Assembly (NCBI GenBank): GCA_005223045.1
Contig: NJBM01000004.1
Span: 1 to 64,000, forward strand
Source: Planctomycetes bacterium B3_Pla
GTDB taxonomy: Bacteria; Planctomycetota; Phycisphaerae; Sedimentisphaerales; Anaerobacaceae
DNA: 64,000 nt
Direction of reading: 5' to 3'
The position numbers were made by a program, and so were the translations under genes. Positions within the stretch are counted from its first letter, which is position 1, and each line of letters opens with the position of its first letter. The notes below the pieces were generated by a model that saw nothing but the letters and a program-made list of their open reading frames with translations, did no database searches and was not told the DNA's origin. Shown piece by piece: positions 1-8,918 of the stretch.

Positions 1-139
1 CCAGAACTTTATCAACCAGCTTTAGGGTATGGTCGTCTGGTATGAGCGAAGACAACGGCCCAGCAACAAACAACTCTTCCTGCCAGCGTTCCTGATTGCC
101 TATCACAACTAAGCCTCCGTGCTTGAAGTTGGCCCCCAC
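1..139 (-). CDS. Transposase, N-terminal fragment cut by the window edge
   Basis: On the minus strand an open frame reads ANFKHGGLVVIGNQERW, then QEELFVAGPLSSLIPDDH and LKLVDKVL, and leaves the window still open. The pattern 'LF..G.L..LIPDDH.L..VDKVL' is how IS1182/DUF772-type transposases begin. I place the start at the GTG at 139. The frame stays open further upstream, but the presumed IS end at 169-188 argues against an earlier start. No catalytic residues are inside the window. The family call rests on the N-terminal pattern alone. Confidence 0.5.
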   Translation of the reverse strand, partial: MGANFKHGGLVVIGNQERWQEELFVAGPLSSLIPDDHTLKLVDKVL

Positions 140-188
140 TACTGATAATATATATATATCAGAATCAGGGGACTTTTTCAACAGCCCC
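1..188 (-). mobile_element. Right end of a truncated insertion sequence
   Basis: The minus strand begins at about 188 with GGGGCTGTTGAAAAAGTCCC (169-188) and then runs into a transposase-like reading frame that leaves the window at base 1. A terminal motif of the type GGCTGTTGAAAAAGTCC, placed just upstream of the transposase start and reading inward, is typical of IS1182/IS5-like elements. The same 20 bases recur perfectly inverted at 1884-1903. Only this end is visible, so family and completeness cannot be settled. Confidence 0.5.
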
Positions 189-369
189 CCGTATCCCTTT
201 AATTCCCTTAATATTTTCCGATAAACATGAGTCCTGAACGGAGGAAATGCTTGACAACTGCGTGGGATAGTAGGATACCATAATGAGCGTATGTCCGGCC
301 GTGTCAGCCGGTCAGCTCGATAAACAGATATTTATTATTTATGGGTCAACGGGTACGAAAGAATCTTCT

Positions 370-1869
370 ATGAATGTCTTCCTGATTTATATTAGAGACG
401 AGAACTTCTGTCGATTACTTCCTGATGAGTTGAATCAATCACGGTCGGACGATGGGCGGATCAAGGTGATGGCGTTTCCCCCCCTGGGGATTCAGACTCT
501 CGCTCCGGTTCTGCGCCAGCGTGGACACCGGGTGCGGATGTTTGACACGTGTCACCCGCAGATGAAGGCCGAGCACATCGCCCAGGCAGTGGCGGCGGAA
601 CAGCCCGACGTCATTGCACTCTCCTTCCTCTCGACGACCACCTACCCGACGGCCAAAATTATGGCCAAGCGACTCAAGGCGGAAGCACCGAAGATTCCGA
701 TCATCGTAGGGGGAGCGTTTGCCGCCGGGAATTCGGACCGCATCCTAATGGACTGCCCTGACATCGACTGCGTGGGTGTCGGCGAGGGCGAAGAGCTTCT
801 GTCGGACTACTTGAACCACCTCGGCGATCCCGGTTCAGTGGCCGGCCTGGTCTGGCGTCACGCAGGGGAGATCATTCGGAATGCCCCATGTCCGTTGATC
901 CGGGACCTGGATCAGTATCCTTACCCGGACCGGATAAGTCTGCCGATCGACTACATTGAGTCAATGCCCCTGGACGTTCCCGCGGTCCTCTCCCTGGACA
1001 AGTTCTGCACCATGCAGACTTCGAGAGGCTGCCCCTATTGCTGTATCTACTGCGATATCCCATCTCTTTCGCAGGCCAAGTGGCGCTGCCGGTCAGCGGA
1101 GCATGTCTTGGGAGAAATGCAGCAACTGAACGATATGGGCTATCGCTCGATTTACCTTACCGATGACCACTTTCTACTGAAGCGCGAGCGCATTAATGCC
1201 ATCTGCAATGGAATCATTGAACGTAAACTAAAATTTCGCTGGGGCTGCGAAGGGCGGGTGGATTCGACGGCGGTCGATCAACTGCCGATCATGCACCAGG
1301 CACATTGCAGCTTCCTGGCTTTTGGGGTGGAGGCGGGCACACAAAAAGTGCTGGACCGGCTGAAAAAGAATCAGACCCTGGAGCAGGTGGAGAACGCGGT
1401 CAGAAAAGCGAAGCAACATGGCATCAACATGGTTCACGGGTTTTTTGTCATCGGCTCTCCCGGCGAGACTGCGGCGGACATTATGGAAAGCTTCCGCTTT
1501 GCCGCCCGGCTGGAACTGGACACCTTTGGTTTCAATCGCCTATGCGCTTACCGGGGCACTCCTTTATGGCAGGAGTACGTCGCCCGCGGCATCATCGACG
1601 ACGAGCTGGATTGGCACAAATGGTTCAAGTGCTCGGATATCGATCCAACTGCCCTGCCGAGTGCGGAGGTGAACCGTCTGCGCATGAAAGGATACAGACG
1701 GCTTTTTGCCCGCCGCATTTTCGGGCGTCCGATCCAGACTTACAAGCTCCTGCGCACTTTCGGCCGACACATGAAGGCATCCGATATCATCAAACTGCTT
1801 TCCAGTCCTTTTCGTCGGCGAACTTTGACTCGGAAGCCCGAACTCCCGGCCAGGATGACTGATTCGTAA
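370..1869 (+). CDS. B12-binding-domain radical SAM protein
   Basis: Cytosolic radical SAM enzyme of the cobalamin-binding class. An N-terminal Rossmann-like B12-binding region (about residues 25-160, with 'PDVIALSF' and 'IPIIVGGAFAA') precedes a radical SAM core whose cluster ligands are C221, C225 and C228 in RGCPYCCIYCD. The strands 'GCEGRVD' and 'FGVEAGTQKVLDRLKK' are typical of the SAM barrel. The canonical DxHxxG cobalamin motif is not evident. Family members act as methyltransferases or in hopanoid, lipid and antibiotic chemistry; the substrate here is unknown. I prefer the ATG at 370 because MNVFLIYIRDE is the usual family start. The ATG at 283 is an alternative that adds 29 residues and has a slightly better ribosome site. 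The gene stands alone between an IS end and a MITE-like repeat. Confidence 0.85.
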   Translation: MNVFLIYIRDENFCRLLPDELNQSRSDDGRIKVMAFPPLGIQTLAPVLRQRGHRVRMFDTCHPQMKAEHIAQAVAAEQPDVIALSFLSTTTYPTAKIMAKRLKAEAPKIPIIVGGAFAAGNSDRILMDCPDIDCVGVGEGEELLSDYLNHLGDPGSVAGLVWRHAGEIIRNAPCPLIRDLDQYPYPDRISLPIDYIESMPLDVPAVLSLDKFCTMQTSRGCPYCCIYCDIPSLSQAKWRCRSAEHVLGEMQQLNDMGYRSIYLTDDHFLLKRERINAICNGIIERKLKFRWGCEGRVDSTAVDQLPIMHQAHCSFLAFGVEAGTQKVLDRLKKNQTLEQVENAVRKAKQHGINMVHGFFVIGSPGETAADIMESFRFAARLELDTFGFNRLCAYRGTPLWQEYVARGIIDDELDWHKWFKCSDIDPTALPSAEVNRLRMKGYRRLFARRIFGRPIQTYKLLRTFGRHMKASDIIKLLSSPFRRRTLTRKPELPARMTDS

Positions 1870-1885
1870 ATAATAGGGACAGCGG

Positions 1886-2144
1886 GGCTGTTGAAAAAGT
1901 CCCACCGCAAAGCCTGAGATTGCCGCGCGATTCTGCGAATCGCTCGCAATGACATGAAAATGGACCTTTTGTCATTGCGAGCACCTGACCTGATTCTCAG
2001 GATGTATAGAGAAGAAAACAGCCCACTCCTGTCATTGCGAAGGAGCGCAGCGACTGCGGCAATCTCAATCCCCACGCCGCAAAGAGAAGTCTATTTTCTT
2101 AGGAGGAGCGTAGCGACGAAGCAATCTCACCTTTTTCAACAGCC
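1886..2144. mobile_element. MITE-like element with 14-bp terminal inverted repeats
   Basis: GGCTGTTGAAAAAG at 1886-1899 faces its exact reverse complement at 2131-2144, bounding 259 bp without a credible gene. The same terminal motif forms the end of the truncated IS at 169-188, so this may be a non-autonomous derivative of that IS family. The interior holds three to four copies of a palindromic repeat related to GTCATTGCGA...GCAATCT (1919-1954, 2031-2070, 2101-2128). I see no clear target-site duplication. Confidence 0.5.
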
Positions 2145-2581
2145 TAAAGGCAGCCTAACAGCCACCGGTTTTTTTTCTTGACACCATGCTTAATTAGCCG
2201 TTGTCAAGCTAGGCGCGGGATTTATTCGCAACAATTCAAAACGCCTATTCGGCACGTCGCGCTTGCGTCGAGTATCCAGTATCAAGAATCCTTCATTTCT
2301 TCCTGCCCTTCGGGGTGAATCAAAAACCGTGTTCATCAGCGTTAATCGGCGTCTAATTTAGTTGACTATTGATCTTTTCCATGTCTTCTCCACTCTGTGG
2401 CAAATTCACCTTTTTCTAAGCGTTGGGGTGCTGGTAAAACCAATGGCATTTTCCGCGTGCTTTTGGTATGGTATCCGCGTGAAAAGAAAGTTGTCTTTCG
2501 CGCATGAATGAAAATCCGGAGAATCGGTGGGGCAATACCGTAAGGCATCCCCAAGGGAGCCCCACCAATACGTAAGACGTT
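2145..2581. other. Intergenic region with leader hairpin before cobA-hemD
   Basis: No gene is supported here. A 7-bp inverted repeat CTTGACA/TGTCAAG lies at 2177-2183/2202-2208. A stronger hairpin, GGTGGGGC (2526-2533) with GCCCCACC (2559-2566), sits 15 bases before the cobA-hemD start codon. It resembles the dispersed GGTGGGGC/GCCCCACC palindromes elsewhere in the window. It may be a repeat insertion or a translational control element. Confidence 0.4.
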
Positions 2582-4111
2582 ATGAAAAAAGGTTTTGTAT
2601 ATCTGGTTGGCGCCGGGCCGGGAAGGGCGGATTTGATAACCGTTCGCGGGGCCGAGGTCCTCAAAGCCGCCGATTGTGTGCTTTGCGATAAGTTAGCCAA
2701 CCCCGCGCTGCTTAGATTCGCCGGCAAGGATACTGAAGTCCTCCACGTGCCCAAGCGGATCGGCGAAGGCTCGTCAACGCAGGACGATATCAACAGGCTG
2801 ATCGTCGAGAAGGCCTTGGCCGGTAAAACGGTAGTGAGGCTAAAAGGCGGCGATCCTTGCATATTCGGCAGGGCATCGGACGAGCTGACGGTCCTCAACG
2901 AGGCGGGGATCGGTTTCGAAGTTGTGCCGGGAGTGACCGCGGGCGTTGGGATGGCGGCCTATGCCGGCATAATGCTGACCGACAAGAACCACAGCTCGCA
3001 GGTGATGTTCGTCACAGGCCACGAAGCGACTGGCAAGCAGCACACCGCAATCGATTGGGATGTATTGGGCAAGTTCAGCGGCACCATAGTCTTTTACATG
3101 GGGATCGGCAATCTCGATTCCATCACTCAGCGGCTGATAGAAAACGGCATGTCGGAAGATACGCCCGCGGGGCTTGTCGCCAACGCTACTTTCCCAACTC
3201 AGCGAGTCGTGAAGGCTTCGCTTAACACGATTAGCGAAGAATGCAAACGGCAGAAGGTCGAGTCACCTGCGCTTGTGGTCATCGGCGCCGTAGCGAACAG
3301 TGATGACCAGCTCAACTGGTTCATGAAGAAGCCTTTGTTCGGCAGGAATATTGTCATAACGCGGGATGTCGCGGGTAACATTGACTTTGCAGATAAGATC
3401 ATCGACCGGGGCGGCAATCCCATCCAATTTGCTACTATCAAGATCAAGCCGATGACGGACTCGAACGAATTTTTGCTGACGCTCGCGAAGCTCAGCCAAT
3501 ACGACTGGATCATATTCACCAGCGGCAACGGGGTGACAACGTTCTTCTATGCTTTGGAAGAGTTGGGCAAAGACGCCCGGGCATTCGGCTCGGCGAAAGT
3601 TGCCGCGATAGGCAGAATGACCGCCAACAAACTAACCGAGTTCGGCATAAGAGCCGATTTCGTGCCGGATGTCTTTACCGGCAGAGAGCTTGGCAGACAA
3701 CTAATCGGTTTTGCGAATCTGCATGACAAAAAGATTTTGCTCCTGCGCTCGGCGATTGCCTCGAACGAGCTTGTCGAGGTATTAACCGATGGTGGGGCGC
3801 AGGTGGACAACGTCGCCGTCTATACAGCGGCGGAAGAAAAGAGCGATTCAGCCTGGCTCGCCGAAGGCCTGGCCGAAGGGACGATCGACTGGGTGACATT
3901 TGCAAGCCCATCTTCAGTTGACGGATTCTTCGGACAGATCGACACGGATTTGGTAAACTCAGGCAAAGTAAAGGTTGCCTCTATCGGGCCGGTGACATCC
4001 GGGCGATTGGAGGAGCTTGGGATAGCGGTTGATGTAACGGCTGCCGAGCATACAATTGACGGGTTACTTAATGCTATTGAGCATGAGGAGATTCATAATG
4101 GGTTTTCCTAA
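2582..4111 (+). CDS. cobA-hemD: Uroporphyrinogen-III C-methyltransferase / uroporphyrinogen-III synthase fusion
   Basis: Bifunctional tetrapyrrole enzyme. The N-terminal half (about residues 1-245) is SUMT, which methylates uroporphyrinogen III at C2 and C7 to give precorrin-2: [27 protein letters not shown] and PGVTAG are its signatures. The C-terminal half (about 250-505) is HemD, which closes and inverts ring D of hydroxymethylbilane, seen from [27 protein letters not shown] and IGPVTSGRL. This fusion occurs in clostridia and several planctomycetes. The stop overlaps the start of hemB by 14 bases, so the two are translated together. hemC, often the third partner, is not in the window. The ribosome site is weak, and a GGTGGGGC hairpin lies just upstream. 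Confidence 0.93.
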   Translation: MKKGFVYLVGAGPGRADLITVRGAEVLKAADCVLCDKLANPALLRFAGKDTEVLHVPKRIGEGSSTQDDINRLIVEKALAGKTVVRLKGGDPCIFGRASDELTVLNEAGIGFEVVPGVTAGVGMAAYAGIMLTDKNHSSQVMFVTGHEATGKQHTAIDWDVLGKFSGTIVFYMGIGNLDSITQRLIENGMSEDTPAGLVANATFPTQRVVKASLNTISEECKRQKVESPALVVIGAVANSDDQLNWFMKKPLFGRNIVITRDVAGNIDFADKIIDRGGNPIQFATIKIKPMTDSNEFLLTLAKLSQYDWIIFTSGNGVTTFFYALEELGKDARAFGSAKVAAIGRMTANKLTEFGIRADFVPDVFTGRELGRQLIGFANLHDKKILLLRSAIASNELVEVLTDGGAQVDNVAVYTAAEEKSDSAWLAEGLAEGTIDWVTFASPSSVDGFFGQIDTDLVNSGKVKVASIGPVTSGRLEELGIAVDVTAAEHTIDGLLNAIEHEEIHNGFS

Positions 4112-5078
4112 GACAAGGATGCGAAGGCTGCGCGGCAGCGCTTCGATGCGAAGGTTAGTTCGTGAGACGACAGTAAGCGTGGACGATCTGGTTTATCCGT
4201 TGTTTGTCCGCGAGGGCGAGGGCATCAAGGAGCCGATCAAGTCGATGGACGGATGTTTTCACTTTTCGCCCGACACGATTGTCGCCGAGGCGGCCGAGGT
4301 GGCTTCGTTGGGGATTCCGGCCGTGCTGCTTTTCGGTCTGCCGGGCGAGAAAGATGAGATCGGCTCGCAAGCCTGGGCCGAGAACGGCGTCGTCCAGCGG
4401 GCCATCAGAGGGATCAAGAAAGAAACGCCTGATCTTCTGGTCGTCACGGATGTCTGTCTTTGCGAGTTCACCGACCACGGTCACTGCGGCGTGATCAAAG
4501 ACGGCAAGGTTGACAATGATCCGACCTGTGAGCTGCTGGCGAAGATGGCGCTCTCGCACACTCAGGCCGGCGCCGACATCGTTGCGCCGTCGGACATGAT
4601 GGACGGCAGGGTCAAGTACATTCGCGAGGCGCTGGAAGAAAACGGTTTTGAGAACATACCAATTATGTCTTATGCGGCGAAATACGCCTCTGCCTTTTAC
4701 GGGCCGTTCAGGGACGCAGCCGAGTCGGCCCCGGCTTTCGGCGACCGCAGGACGTATCAAATGGATGCGTGTAATGCCGACGAGGCGATGGCTGAGATTG
4801 CATTGGATATAGAGGAAGGCGCCGACATCGTTATGGTCAAGCCGGCGCTGGCGTACATGGACATAATATACAGAGCAAGGCAGCGTTTCGACTGTCCGAT
4901 AGCGGCCTACAATGTCTCCGGCGAATATATGATGGTAAAGAGTTCCGCCGCCGCCGGGCTTTCGGATGAAGAGGCGACGATGATGGAAGTGCTCACCTCG
5001 CTAAAACGCGCCGGGGCGGACATCCTCATAACCTATTTCGCCAAAGACGCGGCGATACAACTATGCAACTACAAATAG
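4098..5078 (+). CDS. hemB: Delta-aminolevulinic acid dehydratase (porphobilinogen synthase)
   Basis: Cytosolic enzyme joining two 5-aminolevulinate molecules into porphobilinogen, the first common step of tetrapyrrole synthesis. At 326 residues it is full length. The Schiff-base lysines are K195 ([16 protein letters not shown]) and K248 (VMVKPALAY), and the zinc-type cysteine cluster reads [14 protein letters not shown], as in zinc-dependent HemB. I start at the ATG at 4098 because GAGGAG lies at correct spacing and [13 protein letters not shown] is the usual family start; an earlier in-frame ATG at 4056 lies deep in hemD. It overlaps cobA-hemD by 14 bases, forming a two-gene operon. Confidence 0.96.
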   Translation: MGFPKTRMRRLRGSASMRRLVRETTVSVDDLVYPLFVREGEGIKEPIKSMDGCFHFSPDTIVAEAAEVASLGIPAVLLFGLPGEKDEIGSQAWAENGVVQRAIRGIKKETPDLLVVTDVCLCEFTDHGHCGVIKDGKVDNDPTCELLAKMALSHTQAGADIVAPSDMMDGRVKYIREALEENGFENIPIMSYAAKYASAFYGPFRDAAESAPAFGDRRTYQMDACNADEAMAEIALDIEEGADIVMVKPALAYMDIIYRARQRFDCPIAAYNVSGEYMMVKSSAAAGLSDEEATMMEVLTSLKRAGADILITYFAKDAAIQLCNYK

Positions 5079-5079
5079 G

Positions 5080-5772
5080 TTAATTATTGGATAGTCCGAA
5101 GAATTTATGTAACGTCTTGGGCTGCATCATTCGATATTTCTGAACACAGTTGCATTCGCATGTGCAATTTCTTTTTTCAATTGGGATATGATCTATTTTG
5201 CTTTCTTTTCCTGCTGCTTTTAGAGCCTCTATTGCTCGTTCCCAGAGTTGATTTCCGTTTGGTATTATATAATCGACCACTATCTTACGAAGATACTCCT
5301 TAAATTTTATAGATCCATTCCCATTGGGAATAACAAACATTTTTTGGAAGTCCCCGTAATTGTATCCATATTTAAATTCATCAATGGTTTGAAAGTATCT
5401 TTCCTCTTCCTGTGAATTACTACTCCAATTCTGCGGATTAGACTTTGTGACTCTGATTGATGAAATTCCGCCTTCTGTTAGAACAGATGTATCAATACAA
5501 AGAAGGACGGGACCATACAAATTCCTTTTGTTTATTCGATCGTGTATATCAATTCCATCAACAAAAATATCACGCCAAAGCCCAAACTTCTTATCCTTAT
5601 CGTCGCTGATTTGATCGGTCATGGGCAATCCTTGTGATTCTAACTCACCTCTGGATAATAAGCATCCTTTTTTCAGAAATGAGCATGATGTTATTACAGA
5701 ATCTGCGTGGTAGAGTCTATGGATGTTTTCATTCTTTAGTATCTCGAAAACTTCAGAAGATTTTAAGTCCAT
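5080..5772 (-). CDS. Protein of unknown function, possible defence or toxin component
   Basis: A 230-residue soluble protein with no signal peptide or membrane segment. I cannot assign a family. The N-terminal third reads HRLYHADSVITSCSF, then a 'KKGCLLSRGELE' stretch, then conserved-looking 'GLWRDIFVDGIDIHDR' and 'YGPVLLCIDTSVL'. A histidine-containing 'LYH' followed about 20 residues later by 'LLSR' recalls ADP-ribosyltransferase-fold toxins such as DarT, but this is only a resemblance. The C-terminus has four cysteines (NCTCECNC). I start at the ATG at 5772, preceded by AAGGGTGG; the frame is open to 5874. The gene is AT-rich by eye against hemB, sits tail to tail with it, and is followed by HicAB, which suggests a transferred defence island. 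Confidence 0.6.
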   Translation of the reverse strand: MDLKSSEVFEILKNENIHRLYHADSVITSCSFLKKGCLLSRGELESQGLPMTDQISDDKDKKFGLWRDIFVDGIDIHDRINKRNLYGPVLLCIDTSVLTEGGISSIRVTKSNPQNWSSNSQEEERYFQTIDEFKYGYNYGDFQKMFVIPNGNGSIKFKEYLRKIVVDYIIPNGNQLWERAIEALKAAGKESKIDHIPIEKRNCTCECNCVQKYRMMQPKTLHKFFGLSNN

Positions 5773-5965
5773 TGTGTCGCCACCCTTCATGTGAAGCGTA
5801 ATATTCTTATTGATATTTTGTACAAATCCTACCACTTGTATTATCGACAAACGAAGTATGTGTAATAAGCTCATTAATGTTAAAATATTGTTTATGAAGT
5901 CCTATAAGTCAGGTGGTGAATGTTTTGTAGGTTGTCGAATTATATTAATCCGATTGGATTGTGAG

Positions 5966-5994
5966 TTGACTAATATTTGCTGTTAATGTAACAT
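5966..5994 (+). promoter_or_regulatory. Probable sigma-70 promoter of hicAB
   Basis: TTGACT (5966-5971) and TAACAT (5989-5994) are separated by 17 bases. The expected transcription start falls within a few bases of the hicA ATG at 6003, and no ribosome-binding sequence is visible, so the hicA message may be leaderless or nearly so. Confidence 0.4.
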
Positions 5995-6002
5995 ATAGTG
6001 AA

Positions 6003-6266
6003 ATGGGTAGGCATGAGAAACTTTTGGCTGAACTGTTGCGTGGAAGGAACGATGCTAACGTTCCTTTTGACGGTTTGTGCCGATTATTGAAAGCTTTTGG
6101 TTTTGCGGAACGGATTCGCGGCAGTCACCATATTTTTACAAGAGAGGGTGTTGAAGAAATAATTAACCTGCAGCCAAAGGATTCAAAGACTAAACCTTAT
6201 CAGGTAAAGCAGGTTCGCAATATCATACTTCGGTATAAGCTAACTGTGGAGAAAGAAAATGACTAA
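6003..6266 (+). CDS. hicA: HicA-family mRNA interferase toxin
   Basis: Toxin of a type II toxin-antitoxin system. HicA proteins have a double-stranded-RNA-binding-like fold and cleave mRNA using one histidine. Here RGSHHIFTREG carries the catalytic GSH (H42), followed by 'INLQPKDSKTKPYQVKQVRNII', the usual strand and helix that close the fold. At 87 residues the length is normal or slightly long. It overlaps hicB by 8 bases in the standard toxin-first order. No Shine-Dalgarno sequence precedes the ATG, and a promoter lies immediately upstream. The pair lies in an AT-rich stretch with the unknown gene at 5080-5772. Confidence 0.85.
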   Translation: MGRHEKLLAELLRGRNDANVPFDGLCRLLKAFGFAERIRGSHHIFTREGVEEIINLQPKDSKTKPYQVKQVRNIILRYKLTVEKEND

Positions 6267-6468
6267 ATACGAGATTGTCATATATTGGAGTGAGGAAGAT
6301 AAGTCTTTTATTGCTGAGGTGCCCGAGCTACCCGGCTGCATGGCGGATGGAAAAAACTACCGAGAGGCCCTTTCGAATGCTGAGGTTGTTATCGCTGAAT
6401 GGATTGATACTGCTAAAGAATTAGGCCGGCCCATTCCTAAGCCCAAAGGCAGATTAATGTTTGCCTGA
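6259..6468 (+). CDS. hicB: HicB-family antitoxin
   Basis: Short antitoxin of 69 residues that would neutralise the HicA encoded by the overlapping upstream gene. The partial RNase H-like fold of HicB is seen as YEIVIYWSEEDKSFIAEVPELPGC followed by the helix 'YREALSNAEVVIAEWI'. The conserved 'PELPGC' is diagnostic. The protein ends after 'GRPIPKPKGRLMFA' and has no C-terminal ribbon-helix-helix or HTH domain, so DNA-binding autoregulation by HicB alone is unlikely. It ends 66 bases before the convergent secreted-protein gene. Confidence 0.85.
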   Translation: MTKYEIVIYWSEEDKSFIAEVPELPGCMADGKNYREALSNAEVVIAEWIDTAKELGRPIPKPKGRLMFA

Positions 6469-6469
6469 C

Positions 6470-6508
6470 AAATATAAAAAGGTTGTGAGCACCGGAGTGC
6501 CCACAGCC
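6470..6508 (-). terminator. Rho-independent terminator of the secreted dockerin-like protein gene
   Basis: On the minus strand a 12-bp stem with one mismatch (arms 6497-6508 and 6481-6492, 4-base loop) is followed by TTTTTATATTT. It lies 26 bases past the stop codon of the convergent gene at 6534-8594. The plus-strand side has no T run, so termination is probably one-directional. Confidence 0.7.
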
Positions 6509-6533
6509 CGAATTAGCTATTTCACAAATGCGA

Positions 6534-8594
6534 CTACGGACAGTTTGCGAGCCACTTGGTGACATGAGCCACCAGGTCCTCTATGTCGATTACTCCGTTG
6601 CCGTCCACGTCTTCACATAGCGGGCAGCCTGAGCCTGGAGTCGTATCCGGACTGAAGAAGTAGTCTTCGGTTTCACCGATCTCGTACTTTTCCGGGGGGC
6701 CGGAGCCGGCGTTGCCCGGCTCACCCGGGTTGCTGCCGCCCATCCAGGGCTGCTCTGCAAGAGTGATTCTCATCCAGGTCTGCTCGTGCACACCGACAGG
6801 ATGCGCCGAGAGGAATCCCGGTGTGGTGATCTGATTAAGCCCCGCCGGCAGATCGAACAGATACTGATTCTGCACGGCCCATTCCGGCGCCGAACCATCG
6901 GGACAATCAACAATGTCGTCCCAGTCGCCGTCACGGTTGAAGTCGAGCCAGACGTTGACCCAGAGATCGATGCCCGGTTCCACGACGGTGACTTCGTAGT
7001 CAATTGCACTCAGGCCGCAGTTGGGCAGGTTGACCGGGAAGGCAACGCCGTCGTCACCGGCGTCATGATCGCGCCCATTCGATGCCGGGACGATATTATT
7101 GGTGATTTCCTCGTCGGGGCCGATGTCGGCTTCGTTTTCCCGAGTTATCTGCCGGCCGAGAAACGCCACGGGCTGATCGTTCAAGTGTACCGGTCCGTGA
7201 GGCCCGAGGTTACTGCCGTCATCGAAGACAGTCGGGTAATTGGCCTGGATCGAGGCCGGCCACATATACGCGGTCATGGTCTTGCCGAAGTTGTTGGTGC
7301 TGTCCGGCGCGTCGCCGAGGTCCGTCTTGTCGGCGCTGATTGGTCCCTGGCAGTTGACATTCAGTATGCCGAGACCGGTTGCCGAGCCATAGCCGCCGAT
7401 CTCTATCAGGTACTGCTTGCCTGCGACCGCATTGAATATAAGCTCCGATTGATAGCCCGAGCTGGCGTCATCGTTGCACCCGATCAGGTCGGCATAGGTC
7501 GGATAGCATTTGCAGCCGTTATAGACGGCGAGCATGGTATCGAAGCCGCTGCCGAACAGGCTGACGGTTGCCGGGCCTGTGCATGGAGCGGTGTAGCAGA
7601 ACCAGATATTCGGGCTGGCAAGGCACAGGCCCGGGCCGTCGAAGGTCGCATCCCTCGTGTCGAATGGCAGGTTCTTGACATCTCCGACAGGCTTTGCGTC
7701 AACGCATTCGTCATTGGATCCTGCGGGCGGTTCGATTACATCGCTGCTGATGCTTAACAGGCCGACACCTATCTCGTCGGTGTTGTAGCCGCCAATCTCG
7801 ATAAGGTATTCGCGGCCGGCGATGGCCTGGAAGGCGATCTGAGAAGCAAGGCTATTGCCGAAGTCGTCGTTGCACTCGACCGTGTCGGCCTGGCTCGGAG
7901 GGCAGTCGGTCCCGTCATAGACGGCGAGCTTGGTATCGAAGGTGCTGCCGGCAAGGCTGACAGTGACCTGGCCGGCGCCGCCGGCAACATAGCGATACCA
8001 TATATTCGGGCTGGACATGCAGTGTCCCTGGCCGTCGAATGTCGCGCAGGACGTGTCGAACGGCTGTTCCTTCACGTTACCGACCGGCTCGGCTTTGGAG
8101 CAGTTATCATTGGCCGGTTGACAGGCCTGCGTGTCGCAACCGATGCTTATGACACCGGGGCCCTTGGAAGTGACATTGTAGCCTCCGACCTCGATCAGGT
8201 ACCGGTTGCCCGCTGTCACGGCGAAAGTGACTTGTGATTGCTGGGCGTGGAAGTCGTCGTTGCTCTTGATCAAGTCGCCGAAGGCCGGGTCGCAAACGCA
8301 GCCGTTGTAGATCGCGAGCTTGGTGTCAAAGCTGCTGCCGGCAAGACTGACGGTGGCGCCGCCGGTGCAGGTGGCGGTGTAACAGTACCAGATGTTCGGG
8401 CTGACCATGTAGTGGCCCGGACCGTCGAAGGTTGCCTGCGCGGTGTTGAATTCCAGATATGTTACGTCACCGACCGGCCTGGCTTTGGTGCAGTCGTCGT
8501 TGGACGGAGTTAAAATACCAGAGGCGATTTGTGCCGTGCAGAGCAGTAATATGAACACACAAGCCGATATTGATTTTGCCCTGAGTCTTTCCAT
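6534..8594 (-). CDS. Secreted protein with three repeat domains, a GEVED-like domain and a C-terminal dockerin-like EF hand
   Basis: A 686-residue exported protein. Residues 1-26 (MERLRAKSISACVFILLLC and on) form a signal peptide, which is why I start at the ATG at 8594 rather than upstream at 8738. Three repeats of about 130 residues follow, each with 'SNDDC.KA.PVGDV', 'FDGPGH', 'SPNIWY.Y' and 'SFDTKLA.Y.G', and resemble pre-peptidase-like beta-sandwich modules. Next comes a region beginning 'DLGDAPDS' and ending 'GETEDYFF', matching the GEVED domain. The last 30 residues (EDVDGNGVIDIEDLVAHV) form a single Ca-binding dockerin-like EF hand. The repeats are cysteine-rich, as expected outside the cytoplasm. 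Ligand and partner are unknown. A terminator follows the gene. Confidence 0.8.
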   Translation of the reverse strand: MERLRAKSISACVFILLLCTAQIASGILTPSNDDCTKARPVGDVTYLEFNTAQATFDGPGHYMVSPNIWYCYTATCTGGATVSLAGSSFDTKLAIYNGCVCDPAFGDLIKSNDDFHAQQSQVTFAVTAGNRYLIEVGGYNVTSKGPGVISIGCDTQACQPANDNCSKAEPVGNVKEQPFDTSCATFDGQGHCMSSPNIWYRYVAGGAGQVTVSLAGSTFDTKLAVYDGTDCPPSQADTVECNDDFGNSLASQIAFQAIAGREYLIEIGGYNTDEIGVGLLSISSDVIEPPAGSNDECVDAKPVGDVKNLPFDTRDATFDGPGLCLASPNIWFCYTAPCTGPATVSLFGSGFDTMLAVYNGCKCYPTYADLIGCNDDASSGYQSELIFNAVAGKQYLIEIGGYGSATGLGILNVNCQGPISADKTDLGDAPDSTNNFGKTMTAYMWPASIQANYPTVFDDGSNLGPHGPVHLNDQPVAFLGRQITRENEADIGPDEEITNNIVPASNGRDHDAGDDGVAFPVNLPNCGLSAIDYEVTVVEPGIDLWVNVWLDFNRDGDWDDIVDCPDGSAPEWAVQNQYLFDLPAGLNQITTPGFLSAHPVGVHEQTWMRITLAEQPWMGGSNPGEPGNAGSGPPEKYEIGETEDYFFSPDTTPGSGCPLCEDVDGNGVIDIEDLVAHVTKWLANCP

Positions 8595-8849
8595 AGTTTT
8601 GGTTCTCCAAGACCATAATTTGAGTTTCCAATTTTCGCCAACGTCCGTCGCTGTGCGTCCGGCGTTGTATCGAGGAGCAACAAGTTCGAACAATACGAAT
8701 GTCATTGCCGCTTCAAAAAGACACAACACATTGTCCAATATCGGCCAGATCGTTAGGCCTTTTTACCGTAAAAAGCGGAAAAAGAGGGTAGAATATGGTG
8801 CTATTTTCGCCCCGTTGGACGGCAGAGCCGTCGCTCGTGTCTCGTCGTG

Positions 8850-8915
8850 CGTATTGCGAAAAGGAGCAATGCCAACACGCATCACGCAATACGCAATACG
8901 CGATACGATACATTG
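8850..8915. repeat. AATACGC low-complexity palindromic repeat
   Basis: Between the secreted-protein gene and hisI lie runs such as CGCAATACGCAATACGCG with GCGTATTGCG a short distance before, so they can pair. Related runs occur at 9729-9760, 45243-45266, 46559-46592 and 61013-61086, always between genes. Confidence 0.6.
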
Positions 8916-8918
8916 GCT

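Noticed and set aside
2177..2208. TTGACA at 2178 as a promoter for cobA-hemD
   Set aside because: No suitable -10 box at 16-18 bases, and it forms one arm of a small inverted repeat about 400 bases from the gene.
6786..7757. Long plus-strand open frame of 323 codons opposite the secreted dockerin-like gene
   Set aside because: It lies antisense to a gene with clear domains, has no ribosome site and its composition mirrors the codon bias of the real gene.
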